64,000 nucleotides of DNA from Conus ventricosus (taxonomy: Eukaryota > Mollusca > Gastropoda > Neogastropoda > Conidae). Position 1 is the first letter of the stretch, and every line of letters begins with the position of its first letter. The notes below the pieces were generated by a model, which saw nothing but the letters and a program-made list of their open reading frames with translations, searched no databases and had not been told where the DNA came from. Positions 10,573 to 23,073 of this stretch are shown in pieces. The stretch is taken from positions 22,159,262-22,223,261 of the forward strand of contig CM031622.1 of the NCBI GenBank assembly GCA_018398815.1, written 5' to 3'. The translations under genes were made by a program, and so were the position numbers.

Positions 10573-13500
10573 TGGCAGGAATTGAAGCTGAAGAAGTTAT
10601 GATGTTTTTGAACCCTGGAGACGACATGAAGGTGGAAGGGTGATCCCTTTGACCGGCATCGTCCCAGCGCTCTCAATGCGGCGTGAATTAACAGAAATTG
10701 GCGGTCGAGCATTTACAAAGTTTAGGTCAAGAACCTCCCGAATTTATAGACCCAAATGATTAAATAGAAGAGGGTCATTTGTTTGTAAAGGCGATCAAGG
10801 AGAATCTTGTTCAGGGGGCGCTTACAACTAAACCAGACCCATCAAAGTTTTAGGCCAAGAGTACAATTTATACAAAGACTCAGTGTGAAAGATCAAATCG
10901 CCTTGGTCTTGTTAAGACGCAAAATTAGATAAGGATGCAGTTGGCAAACTTCAAAAACACACTGCTGGAACTCCCAACAGCTAACCAAATACAAAACATG
11001 GAACTTAAAGAAATTAAATCAATCAGCAGATGAAATAATAAATGCAATAGAAGCAGAAACCAGTGGTGCAGAAGAATCACATTAAAGACTATACACGACT
11101 CGCCGCTACCCATGCGAGAAATAGCGCCCTTGATCATGCCTTTGATAAGCATCAGAGGCGAATTAACAAACAATTTAGGGCAAAACTAGTGAACTAGATG
11201 GCATATAAAAAGAGAAAAAGAAAAACTCGTTGAGGCTGATGACGCCAACTTATGTCCTGATATTAAAGAGAATAATAAGACAAAGACTAAAAAATCCTTA
11301 GAACAATTAAGATCACCAAGACAGAAGCGCTGACTACTAAACACGAGACCATTACGACTCAAGTGAATAAATAATAGAAACTATCAAAAAATTTTATATG
11401 AAGACACGACACTAGCAGAACAGAATACGAACCACTGTTTAGAAGCAAGGAGTCACATTAGAAGCGTATAACGGCCTTAGGATTTGCAATAGTACACTGG
11501 TGATGGCTTAATACAGGCGCAGAGCCAAAGTTCATTACTCGGGCCACCTCCCATCGCCTCGCCTGATAAATCATGTAAAAACAGCTTGATCATCTTGCAA
11601 GTTTAATAAAAAAATTAGTCCGGTAAAAGCCGTGGACGCTTACCAGGAATATTGGGGGAGTAATTGTCAGCTGCATTGTCCTACTGCAAGCAAAGTATTG
11701 GCTTTCTGGCCGAGCACTTATGGCATTAGTTCGTGTAATAGTTGGTAATATTTAGTAAGAGAAAGAACCGAGTAATCCTATGCATTAATCCAAGAACAAG
11801 CGCAGTCTTTTCATATTCATGGTCATCGCGAACAGAGTCTGCGAGCTTTGCTGAGTCCTTCATGACTTTGGGTTTGGAGCTTACGGGAAATAGATACTAA
11901 TCTTGGGTTTTGTTTACTGCTTGTAATATTACTGCTCAAATTTATGTCCGTTTTTCCCACCTTCTGTTCATTTCCTGCTAAAAGAATTTCATTTTTAAAG
12001 ATTATTATTATTCCTACCAGGAGTCCTGAGGTCAGAAGGCAGCATTATAAACCGAGTGCCAACAGCAAAGTCGACTTTCGATCTTGCGTATTGTAAAACA
12101 ATTTTGGTATCTTTTCAATACTTGAAGGCAAATCAACTGTAAATTAATGGCGTCCTCTAAATTTGCTAAGTAATTGTTTTGTGCGAAAAAGCCAGTAGAA
12201 GGATCAGTTAAGGCTCGCTCTTGCCTGTGCTTGCGCCCCTCAGCAAACACCAACGTAAATTACGAATAGAGTCGTTTATTCGTTCTAGTTCCGCTCTAGT
12301 TAGGCCCTTAGAAGTGTCTAGAAAATGTGTCCATGCTGTTTTATGCTCTAGCTGTAGGGAGCCCGCTGAACAGTTTTTGCCTGAAAAGAAAGTTTGAAAG
12401 GAGGATGCCAGTCATAGTTTTATACTTTCTGTGCGTGCCCCGAAAATAAAGGGCGCCTAGGCATGATTATGATCCAACTTTGGGGCGAATGGCCGGCTTG
12501 GAGTAATATTGAACTCCGTTACAGATCCTTTCAAAGCCTTCATGTTCTATTATGTTGCTAATGGATTAAAACGGTTTTTGTCATTTTGTAATGGCGCTTC
12601 AGCGTCAGACAAAATACGTCTGAAGGTGTAAAAAAATGAAATCTGTACACTGACCTCACCAAAGGATCATGTGATTTAAATGATCAGCAGACGACACTCC
12701 ACCACCCAGTTGATGCGCAAACACAGCAAAGTTTAACTGTCTGATAAAACTGCATCGGATGACTAAACCACGCTTTCTTGATGCGGTCGTTTTCAATAGG
12801 GGGGTTTAAGATATCTGCTTAAAGGAGTACTCACCTTTTAATGAAAAGAGGAGTCTGGGTCACAGCAAGTCAAGAGTAATCAGTTTGCTATATTTTTAAA
12901 GATTGTAAGTGCGGCCCAACAGAATATTTTGCGCCAGTATCTTTGAACGCACTCATTTTTATTTCGGGCATAAATGGGGGGGAACAATAACACCCCAAGA
13001 CCGCCCTTCGTTTTAGAACATGCTATTAATAACGAATGCGGGCCAAAATGGTCCGCGCTCCATGAAATATTCTACAAAGTCGTATGGTTTATAAAAGCGA
13101 AGCCAAGGAGAAAAATAAGGTTCTAAAAGTTGACAAAACAGGACCAAAGTTAGGCGAGTTACCAATACTGATGGTTATTACGGTTTTGCTCACTAAAAGA
13201 AAGCAATGAGTAAACTTTTGACATTACTCTCAAACTTAACATGCGAATCTGAAAACAAGTTAACATTCCGCCTAAGAAAAAGGAGGTTACTATATTTGAT
13301 AAAGAGCTAGCTAAAATGTTAGCTTTAACGGCTAACAATTAAGATTTAGAGTTTACACCGACCAAAACTACTTATGAGGGGGAAAGTCCGCTCGATCTTG
13401 CATTACATTCATTACTCTTATGTTCATTTGGATGAACTAAGCACGATGAAAACTTATATGATGGAAGCCCTCACAGTTTTTAAAGAGCTCTTCCATCGGA

Positions 13501-14537
13501 AAAGCAGCATATTGCGTTGAGAAATTAAACAATTCCCCTAATTACAGTTTAAAAAGATTAGTTTGTGGAGGGTCGGATCAGTTATATAAAGATCAAAGAC
13601 AAAATCTGGAAGTCGTAAAATTGTGATAACCGCACATTGGTTTTGAAATAACATAATAAACCTGTACAGAAAATGTTCGCGGGGCCAGACGAACCAGGAG
13701 TATACATGGCTCCGTAAAGGTGTATAACTTTAGAAATTAAAAACCTTGCAGACGTTGCGGACTTTGAAAGAATGGCGAAATAGGCACTTGTATGGTTTTG
13801 AGTACACTAAAGATGGAGAATTATAAACGTAACGAGGTTGGCGACAACAAAAAGTTTCTAAACTAGTACAACTGCGCAATCTAGAGGCAATAATGTTGGC
13901 CAGGTATGAATAAAAAATAGTTCGAAAACCTGACCTCAAAGGCAACATAGAACCATAATTATACCTGGACATAAAATATGAATTCATAAGCCCATTACAT
14001 TTTGCCGTCAAAAAATTTCAGAAAAGCATTCAACTCTGGCCCTTTACATGTACGTCTTATGCCAGATGACAATAGTCGAAGAGATTGAAAAAAAGCCGTA
14101 TGGGAAAAAACAGTACATCTCCACAGAAAGAAGCGGTTTTAAAAAGATGCTTCTTACAGAAATAACAGTTCATGCCGCAATGAAATTAGGGGACACGATA
14201 CAATAAATATATTAAAAATTTCTGTCTTCAAAGATAAGGAAGGGATGGGGTTTGGGCGTTAGGACGTTCCTTTTTAAAGAATTCAATTAGCTGCAAAAAC
14301 ATAGACCGAAGACTGTCATAAAGTTTACTGTTTCATTCTTCACAATGGTGAGGATATTAAGGTCACAACAACAGCAACAAACTCAATATTAGTCCTAAAT
14401 AGAAACATCTTACAGCACTGAATTGCAATAATCTTACACATTTAGACCTTAAAGGATTTTAATTATACTGAACAAGTTTTGACAGAGGCATGATAAAAAC
14501 CAATAACCGGATTAGATTAAGTTCGTTTATCAAACTT
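10573..14537 (+). other. Unassigned plus-strand genes of the giant transposon (copy A)
   Basis: An ATG at about 10573 in both copies starts MAGIEAEE (here) or MAVIEAEE (copy B, about 17764), a plausible gene start after an AT-rich leader. Further plus-strand fragments such as KLVEADDANLCPDI (near 11230) and KVDKTGPKLGELPI (near 13130) look coding. They probably represent virion-type proteins by position before the packaging ATPase, but I recognise no capsid or adenain-like protease motif and do not assign functions. Frames break every 50-150 bases. Confidence 0.35.
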
Positions 14538-15152
14538 ATGGAGCTATTTAAACTTTATGACAAAAACTCTCATTGCTCATTATTGTGGCAGACGGCTGTG
14601 GAAAAACAATATTATCCTCGACCTATTACAAACAGTTTATCGTAATAATTTTAATCATATATTGGTTTTCTGTCCAACACTAAATGGAACAAAGCATATG
14701 CCATAATAGAAGGTTTATATGGACAGATGATAACATATATTTAGTTAAACCTAGCAATAAAACTGATGAGTGTTTAGACAGTTTTATAGACTGTTTTAAG
14801 GAACGCAGACACTATTTACAATAGATGACTGTTCGGGGGGGAGCAGAAAGAGACTAGTTTAAAAAAAGAAACACTTTGTCAAAACTGGCTTTCATGGAAG
14901 ACATGCTTGGAATAAGTTTGTGGATTTATATGTCAAAAAAAACGCAGATTTAAAAGACTTTAAGGAACAGTTAAAGATGTAGATTCTATTTCACATGAAG
15001 ACAGAGCCTCTTATTGAAGAATGTTGCGCGAAAATGATGTTAGTTGAAAATGACCAGGAAACACACAGGATTAAGCAAAAATTAAAATTCTAAAATTGAG
15101 GAAAATTAGTATTGAAAACGGATAACCCTAACACAGTATGTTGGTTTTGTAG
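14538..15152 (+). pseudogene. Packaging ATPase (FtsK/HerA-type), copy A, frame-broken
   Basis: Same gene as at 21708-22319, with more indels. The Walker A region near 14585 reads GGCTGTGGAAAAACA, coding Gly-Cys-Gly-Lys-Thr. The block LLQTVYRNNFNHI and the C-terminal ending before the TAG at about 15150 are recognisable. A run of G near 14835 and 15170 and other homopolymer changes break the frame. It is immediately followed by the start of a terminal repeat (15186-15253). Confidence 0.8.
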
Positions 15153-15185
15153 ATAATCCGTTATTTTTTGGGGGGTGTTTTGGGG

Positions 15186-15253
15186 GGGAAGTCTTACTTG
15201 TCAGAGAACAGGGAAAGGGCATTCTGGTTTACTTTTCTCCCGAAACTGGGTGA
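15186..15253. repeat. Internal remnant of the terminal repeat
   Basis: Matches the right terminal repeat from GAAGTCTTACTTGTCAGAGAACAGGG through the CGAAACTGGGTGA in the hairpin loop, then stops abruptly. The next bases match position about 7945. It marks the joint between the two tandem copies, inside a palindrome. Confidence 0.88.
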
Positions 15254-18200
15254 ATTTTTTATGTTTAAAACGCCTTTTAAAAAACCAACCCCAGGAGGAA
15301 TGTAACCCTTTGCCTCAATCGGCATACTTCCTGTTTTAATCTAATCTCTAAGACTTCCCCTCTGACCAACCAGACCCCTCCTTTTTGCTTCTTCAGGGAG
15401 CGTCAACCTAAGCATTTCGTCTCCCCAACCCGGGTTAATCATTATGAGAAAAAATAGTCTGCTGTTTAGTTAACCCAGACTTCTAGATTTTCTTCATTTT
15501 TGTTACTTATCGTTAAAACAGCTAACATTATTTTTTAACTGTGGTCTTTTGTTATTTACTTAAACTTGAAAATTGCATGACAACCTTCCTGACTTTGTTG
15601 GTCAATAATTTCTAAATCAATATCTTCATGCTCTTATAAACCCTCTTCTCACTTTCCCTTAAAAACAACGTCTTTGTCCTTCAAACTTAGCCTGCTGTTT
15701 TTCTTTTCTAAGCCAAAAAATATTTATTTAAATTAAAAAAAAATACTTAATCAGAACCAATACGAGGGCCCCTTTTTTGCCTGACTCATAAACAAAAGTA
15801 TAAAAAATTTTGGGTGTTTTTAATGTACTGTTTTAGAACAAGTTTTAATGCTCTTATTTTTTTTTAAGCATTCCTTTTTTATCTCCGGTCCCGGGCTGTT
15901 GAAAAAATTTGTCCCCCCTTTCTTTGAAGATCAAACTTTGTCTTTTGATCACAAAATCGACCTGAAAACGTTTAAAATTTCTTCATCCGTGATTTTTGAG
16001 CCCAAAAGCCTTTATTTATTGTCATTTAAACGAACAAAGTTTACCTTATTTATTGAACCATAGCTTGTGCTTTTGGAGTTTTTTTTTAATTTTTTCCCCA
16101 GCCGCACTTACAGCTAATGAACCAGACCGAGAGCTAAAGACAACCCCCTAGAGGTAAAGCGGGGGGCGCCTATGCCTGTTGCTAAGAGACCAACACTCGT
16201 TCCCTGATAAGAGCCCTTTTAGTCGGCCCCAATTAACATAAGTAAAAGCTTTTAAAAAACAGCAAAAACCTTCGTTTTTTGCCCGTATTTTGAAAGTCCG
16301 CCTTTTTTTTTGCATTTTCGAAAAGTTTGTTTAAACTGAAGGTTTTTTTTTCAGGGGGTTTTTATAACACAAATTTCCTGCTATCCTTTTCTTGGCATCT
16401 CCCCGGGCTGTAGGCCAAAATTTTGGGTAAACCTTTAAAAACTGCTTTTTATAAAATGAAAAATAATTTTTGAATAAACAAATCTAATCTGTTATTTTTA
16501 ATATTCACTGCGCATCATATAATAAAAACAAATGTACATTACAAGGCGGTTTTATCGCTCTTCTTCTTTTATCAATTTGAATGTTAATACTCTCTCTCAC
16601 TTTTTCTCCACCCTTCCATACAACTCATTATCCTCCTTTGGACCTTAGGTCAATCCATAAACCCGTATTTGTTGTTAAATAATCACAAGCCTAAACATTT
16701 GTGAAGATGTAAATCATTAGACACTAGTCTGCTGTTTATTTCTACCCTCCCACCCCCAAACATTTGTTCTTTATTTCGTCAAAATGATTATAAGGTCTAA
16801 GCCCGCTAGCGTAAGTTGGTTTAGGAATATACCGCAATTGTACATTGCACTTTCGTTATTAGGATTTAAAAACTGTTCGCTTGCGCTTTTGAACGTTCTT
16901 CATCTTCACATTCACACAGCATAAAATACCTTAAACGATATTGATAAGACGCTAAAACTAAAATTCCATATTAGGTCCGCCGGCGTCTGATTTTTGTATA
17001 TGAATCACTCTTTCGTATTATATTGCTAATCTTGACTAATATTGGTCCTTAATCACTTGGCTAAATCAGGGTTGCTAACAATCGTCCACCTCTACAGAAT
17101 TCAAAATGCTGTACTTTGCATCAGTGTCTGATGATTAGATAACACGTTAGTATTCTTAAAAGTTAGTTCATATGACAATCTGTCTTGTAATGCTCCTTGA
17201 AAGTATGTGCATGCCTTTTAACAACTCAAAATCTAAGGAATCTGGAAAAGCATGTCCCATACCAAACTACAGCTACATACTTTTTGCCGTCCTTAATATC
17301 CTGCACGCCATTCTATTTTTTAGAGCGCTTCTTCAGTTCGATTCCCTTGAAACGCAAAGTCAGCCCCTTTCATTCCCCAGTTAGCCATCGAATCAAAATA
17401 GGTTAAAATATGTCTGCATTGTGTATAGAAAATATTTCCTTGCCCTCAAGTTTTATAGAAATTTTCCATTAAACGAATTGCCCGCCCCCAGATTCTGTAC
17501 AACTGTCCTGTTGGTCTGTTTTAAGTGATTCTATTTTGTTAGTAAGACGCCGCAGAGCCTGGCACAATCACTTCATCCGCTCCTATCTGGAATTTGACAG
17601 TAAGAATTGATCCGCATCAATAATAGATGGATTATTTGGAAACAGTAATATTCCGCTATTTCCCTTCACGCCGCCGGTTTCTTTCATTCTTCCTATACGG
17701 TTAAGAAGCGACCATGGCTAGTCCATTTTTTATAAACAAAATAAAAAGTTAATTATTTAAAACATGGCAGTAATTGAAGCTGAAGAAGATTATGATGTTT
17801 TTTGAATCCTGGAGACGACATGAGTGAAATGATCCCTTTGAACACGGCATCGCCAGCGCTCTCAATGCGGCGTGAATTAACAAAAGTGCGGTCCGGAGCA
17901 TTTACAAAAGTTTAGTCAGAACCTCCCAATTTTAAAGAACCCAAATGATTTTAAATTAGAGAGGGTCATTTGGTGGAAAGGCGAGCAAGGAGAATCTGTT
18001 CGCTTACAACTAAACCAACCCATCAAAGTTTTTAGCCAAAGTAACCATTATACAAAGACTCATGTGAAAGATCAAAATCGCCTTTCGTGTTAGACCAAAA
18101 TTAATAAGGATGCAGTTGCTAACTCAAAACACACTTGCAGGAACCCCAACAGCTAACCAAATACAAAACTGGAACTTATAGAATTAAATCAATCGGCAGA

Positions 18201-21200
18201 TAAAATAATACATCAAAGAACAGAAACCAGTTTTTTCAGAAGAACAGCATTAAAGACTATACACGACTCGCCGCTACCCGAGCAGAAAATAGCGGCCCTT
18301 GATATATGCTTTGAGAAGCATCAAGGCTATTTAAAAAACAAGTTAGCAAAAACTAGGTGAACTAAGTGGCATATTAAAAGAGAAAAAGAAAAACTCGTTG
18401 AGGCTGATGACGCCAACTAGGCCTGATATTTAAAGAAAATAAGACAAAGACTAAAAATCTTGAACAAGAAAGATCAGCAAGACTAAAGCGCTGACTACAA
18501 CCGAGACCAATTACGAACTCAAGTGAATAGTATAGAGAAACATCGAAAAAATTTTATAGGAAGACAAACGACACACAGAACGAATACGAACACTGTTTTA
18601 GATAGCAGGAGTCCCACATTAGTAAGCGTTATAAACGGCCTTAGGATTGCTATAAGTACACTGGTGATGGCTAATTACAGGCGGCAGCAAGCCAAGTCAG
18701 TACCTCCCACCTCCATCGCCTCCGCCTGAATAACTCATGGGTAAAAAAACAGCTTGACCATCTTGCAAGTTATTAAAAAAATTACCTAAAGCCGTGGACG
18801 CTTACAAGGAATATTGGGGAGTATTGTCACTGGCTTTTGTCTACTGCAAGCAAATAAGTTGGTCTTTTAATGGCCGAGCACTATGCATATTTTCTTGTAA
18901 TAGTATGTTAATATTTAGTAAATAAAGACCGAGTAATCCTATGCCAGTTAATCCAAACAAGCGCTGTCTTTTCAATTCATGGTCCATCGCGAACAGAGTC
19001 CTGCGACTGGTGCGAGTCTTCAATGACTTTGGGGTTTGGACTTCGGGAAAGATGACTAATCTGTGGTGTTGTTTACTGCTTGTAATATTACTGGCTCAGA
19101 ATTTTATGTCTTTTTCCCCAACCTTCTGTTCATTGCTTGCGATAAAATTTGCATTATTATAGTTTATTATAATCTACCTGGTGTCGAGGTCAGAAGCAGC
19201 AGTCTAAACCAGTGGCCAACAGCAAAGTCTACTTTCGATCTTGCGTTATTGAAAACATTTGTATCTTTCAATACTGAAGTAAATCAACTGTAAATTAATG
19301 CCGTCCTCTAAATTTGCTAAGTATTGTTTTGTGCGACAAAGCCAGTAGAAGGATCAGTTATGCTCGATCTTTGCCTGTATTGCTTGCCCCCCCTAGCAAC
19401 CACCAAACGAAGTACGAATAGAGTCCCTTTATTCGTCTATTCCCTCTATTAGGCTCTAAAGTGTCCTTAAGAAAATGTTGACCATAGCTGTTTTAATGCT
19501 CCTTGCTGTAGGGACCCAGGCGATCTGTTTGGCCTAAAAGAAAGTTTTGAAAGGAGATGCCCAGTCATAGTTATACTTTCTGTGCTGCCCCGAAAATAAA
19601 GGTCGCCTAGGCCATGATTAATGATCAACTTTGTCTTATGCCTGTCTTGTTGTTATATTGAATTTCGTTAACTGATCTTTCAAAAGCATTCATGTCTATT
19701 AATGTTGCTAAGTGGATTAAACGGTTTTGTCATTTGGTAATGGGCTCGCAGTTCATCAAAATACGTCTGAAGGTGTAATAAAAATGAATTCTGTACACTG
19801 ACCTCACCAAGGAGCATGGTGATTTAAAATATCAGCATAACGACACTCCACCACACCCAGTTTGAGCGCAAAACACAGCAAAGTTTAACTGGTCTGAATA
19901 AAACTGCATCGATGACTAAACCACGCTTCTTGATGCGTCGTTTCAATAGGGGGGTATAAATATCATGCTTAAAATGAGTCTCACCTTTTTATGAAAAGAG
20001 GCAGTCTGGGTCACAGCAAGTGTCAAGAGTATCAGTTGCTTATATTTTTAAGATTGTAGTGCGCCCCAACAGAATATTTTGCGCCAGTAATTTGAACGCA
20101 CTTCATTTTTATTTCGTTCAAAAAATGTTGTAACAATAACAACCCAAACTCGCCCCTTCGTTTTTAGAAACAGCTATTATTAACGAATGCGGGCCAAAGA
20201 ATGGTCGCGCTCCATGAAATATTTAATTCTACAAAGTCGTAGGTTTAATATAAGCGAAGCCAAGGAGAATAAAATAAGTTCTAAATGTTGACAAAACAGG
20301 ACCAAAGTTAGCGATTAACAATACCTGAGGTTATACGGGTTTTGCTCTCGAAAAAAAGCATGAGTAACTTTGACATTACCTCTCAAACTTAACAATGCGA
20401 ATCTGAAAACAATGGTAACCATATTCAACCTGAAGAAGAAGAGTTACTATTTAGTTAAAGAGCTAAGCTAATAATGTTAGGCTTTTACGGCTAACAATTA
20501 TAGAGTTAGAGTTACAAACACCGACCAAACTACTTATGAGGGGAAAGTCCTCTCGTCTTGCTTACATTCATTTCTCTATGTTCATCTTGGAATGAGCTAA
20601 GCACTGATGAAAACTTATAAGATAAGGCCCTCAACTGGTTTTAAGAGCGCTTCCATCAGGGAAATGCTGCATATTTTGCGATTATGAAAGTATACAATTC
20701 CCAATTTAACAGTTTAAAAGATTATTTTGTGGAGGTCGATCTTTTAATATAAAATCAAGACAAAACGGGGAAAGTCGTATAATGTGATAACCTGCACAAT
20801 TGTTTTGGAATAAATATAAACTGTACTAAAAAATGTCGCGGTGGCCAGAAGAACCAGATTACATTGGCGCCTTAAGGTGTATAACTTTAGAATAAAAGAC
20901 CTTGCAGAAAACGTTGCGGACTTGAACAGAAATGGCGAAATAGGCAGACTTTGATGGTTTTTGGAGTACACTAAAAGAGGTGATTATAAACGGAAAGAGG
21001 TTGGCCGACAACAAAAAGTTTCCTAAACTAGAACAACTGCGCAATCTAGAGGCAAATAAAGTTGGCCAGTATGAATATAAAATAGTTCGAAAACCTGACC
21101 TCAAATGGCACTTAGAACCATATTTGAATGGGACATTGAAATTGAATTCATAAGCCATTTACATTTTTTTGGCCGTCAAAAAAGTTTCAAGAAAAGCATT

Positions 21201-21707
21201 CCACTCTGGCCCTTACAATGTAAGTCGTATGCCAGGAGACAATAGTCGGAAAGAGTGGAAATAAAGCCGTATGGGACAAAACCAGTACATTCCTCCCTCA
21301 GAAGAGAAGGCGTTTTAAAAATGCTTCTTACAAAATTTCAGTTTCAGCCTGCAATTGAAATTAGGACACGTTCACCAATAATATTTGAATTTCTGTCTTA
21401 AAAGATAAGAGAGGATGGGTTGTGGGCGTTAGTGACGTCCATTTTTAAGGAATTCTATTAGCTGGCAAAACTTAGACGTTGACAGGCTTAAAAGTTTACT
21501 GTTGTCATTCTTCACAATGGTGAGGATATTAAGGTCAAAACAACAAGCAACAAAATCAATATTAGTCTAAATAGAAACAATCTTACAGCACTGAATTGGA
21601 TTAATCTTACACATTTAGACCTTATAGGATTTTATTATACTGAACAAGTTTTGACAGAGGCATGATAAAAACAATAACCGGATTAGATTAAGTTCTGTTA
21701 TAAAACT
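15254..21707. repeat. Second copy of the tandem segment, up to the ATPase
   Basis: A noisy repeat of 7945-14537 with no extra genes. It contains no integrase or polymerase. Shared unassigned fragments, for example MANYRRQQAKSVPP near 18668-18709 on the plus strand, sometimes read better here than in copy A, so the two copies together would help error correction. Confidence 0.85.
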
Positions 21708-22319
21708 ATGGAGCAGTTAAACTTTATGACAAAAACTCCTCATTGCTCATTAATTTGTGGGCAGACTGGCTGTGGAAAAACAATATTTATCCTCGACCTA
21801 TTACAAACAGTTTATCGTTATAATTTTAATCATATTGTGGTTTTCTGTCCAACACTTAAATGAACAAAGCATATCATAATAGAAGGTTTATATGGACAGA
21901 TGATAACATATATTTAGTTAATCCTAGCAATAAACTGAGTGAGTGTTTAGAACAGTTTTATAGACTGTTTAAAGGGAACGCAGACACTATTTATTATAGA
22001 TGACTGTTCAGCAGAAAGAGACATAGTTAAAAAAAGAAACACTTTGTCAAAACTGGCTTTCAGTGGAAGACATGCTGGAATAAGTGTGTGGATTTTATGT
22101 CAAAAATATAACTCAGTTTTAAAAGACTTTAGAGAACAGTTAAAGACTGTAGTTCTATTTCACATGAAAGACAGAGACTCATTTGAAGAATGTTTGCGCG
22201 AAAATGATGTTATTGAAAATGACCAGGAAAAACACAGGATTAAGCAAAAATTAAAATCTGAAAAGTTTAGTAAATTAGTATTGAAAACGGATAACCCTAC
22301 ACAGTATGTTTGTTTGTAG
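21708..22319 (+). CDS. Packaging ATPase (FtsK/HerA superfamily, A32-like), copy B
   Basis: Powers genome packaging into capsids in Polinton- and adintovirus-type elements. From the ATG at 21708 to the TAG at 22317 is 612 bases, the right size for a protein of about 203 residues. The Walker A core is GCGKT, about 24 residues in (near 21766-21783); the region that should hold Walker B ends in DDCSAERDI (near 22000). The downstream block SGRHAGISVWILCQKYN (near 22065-22115) is the conserved Gln-bearing segment of this family. The last 91 codons (22044-22319) are fully open, while the first half has compensating small indels. The 3' end lies inside the right terminal inverted repeat, so its reverse complement is also found near the left end. 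Confidence 0.85.
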
Positions 22320-22446
22320 ATAATCGTTATTTTTTGGTTATTGAAGTCTTACTTGTCAGAGAACAGGGAAAGGGCATTCTGGGTTACTTTCGCCCGAAAC
22401 TGGGTGAGGGCGGAAGTGGCCCAGAATGCCCCTTTCCCTGTTCTCT
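22190..22446. repeat. Right terminal inverted repeat with terminal hairpin
   Basis: Reverse complement of the left end. 22358-22446 is a hairpin with the tip CCCCTTTCCCTGTTCTCT. The loop has the same orientation relative to the tip as on the left. The inner half contains the last about 40 codons and the stop codon of the packaging ATPase. The direct repeat TGTCG follows at 22447-22451. Confidence 0.87.
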
Positions 22447-22555
22447 TGTCGTCTGCTCAAACACTTGGCCGCGATGATCGCAGCCGCGACGGAGTCACTG
22501 AATGCATTGCTTTTACAAACTCTGTAGATTCTTTTGCGCGCGTGCATGCATGTAT

Positions 22556-23072
22556 ATATACACACACACACCACACACACACACACACACAATGAGGTTC
22601 ATCTCACACTGTAAACATCACAAGAATACAAAGACCTTGGCACACACACACACACACACACAAAATAGTTTGCTGCTGATTTCAGTTTGTTTACAAAAAT
22701 AAATTTGCAAACAGTGATTTATTTTAATGTAGTAAGAATTGCCCAAGCACATGGTTTTCTTCTCATTCTTATGTCCCCGACATATTTTCTGCTGTTCATG
22801 GTATTTAGTAATTTTACCCATTAAAATTGCAACATAATTCATTAATTGTACTTACCTCCATCTTGTTAGTAAACACAATGGTTACACATGTGTGTATGCA
22901 TGTGTGTGCGTGCGTGTGTGTGGAAGGGGGAGGGGGGGTACTGTGCACATGCATGCATGCGTGTGGTGTGTGTGCTGTATCTGGTGTGCGCATGTGCGAG
23001 TGTAATGTGTGTGTGTGCGTGTACTTTGTGTGTGTACTTTGTGTGTGGTGTGCTGTGTGTGTGTGTGTTGCA
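22556..23072. repeat. Cluster of (CA)n and (GT)n microsatellites
   Basis: (CA)n at about 22556-22591 and 22639-22662, then a long impure (GT)n/GTGC tract from about 22885 to 23072. Opposite-sense CA and GT blocks about 300 bp apart could pair. The reading frames of Thr-His or Cys-Val repeats across it are artefacts. Confidence 0.9.
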
Positions 23073-23073
23073 G

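Larger units (their letters stand above)
7945..15253. repeat. First copy of the 7.2-kb tandem segment
   Basis: This segment aligns end to end with 15254-22446. Matching anchors include TGACCAACCAGA (8085 and 15365), AAAACATGGCAG (about 10568 and 17759) and the start of the packaging ATPase (14538 and 21708). The offset drifts between about 7,280 and 7,170 through many 1-3 base indels, mainly in or near homopolymers. Confidence 0.9.
2556..22446. mobile_element. Polinton/Maverick-like (adintovirus-like) giant DNA transposon
   Basis: A 19.9-kb segment bounded by matching terminal inverted repeats that start 5'-AGAGAACAGGG and by the direct repeat TGTCG. It carries three hallmark genes: a retroviral-type integrase with a readable D, D and E (plus strand, about 3.8-4.6 kb), a protein-primed-type family B DNA polymerase (minus, about 5.0-7.3 kb) and an FtsK/HerA-type packaging ATPase (plus) at the right end. 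Ends beginning 5'-AG, long inverted repeats and this gene set are established features of Polintons and the related adintoviruses. The true unit is probably about 12.7 kb (2556 to about 15250), because the right 7.2 kb is present twice. All genes carry many single-base frameshifts, so activity cannot be inferred. Capsid genes are expected in 8-14.5 kb but I could not assign them. Confidence 0.88.
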
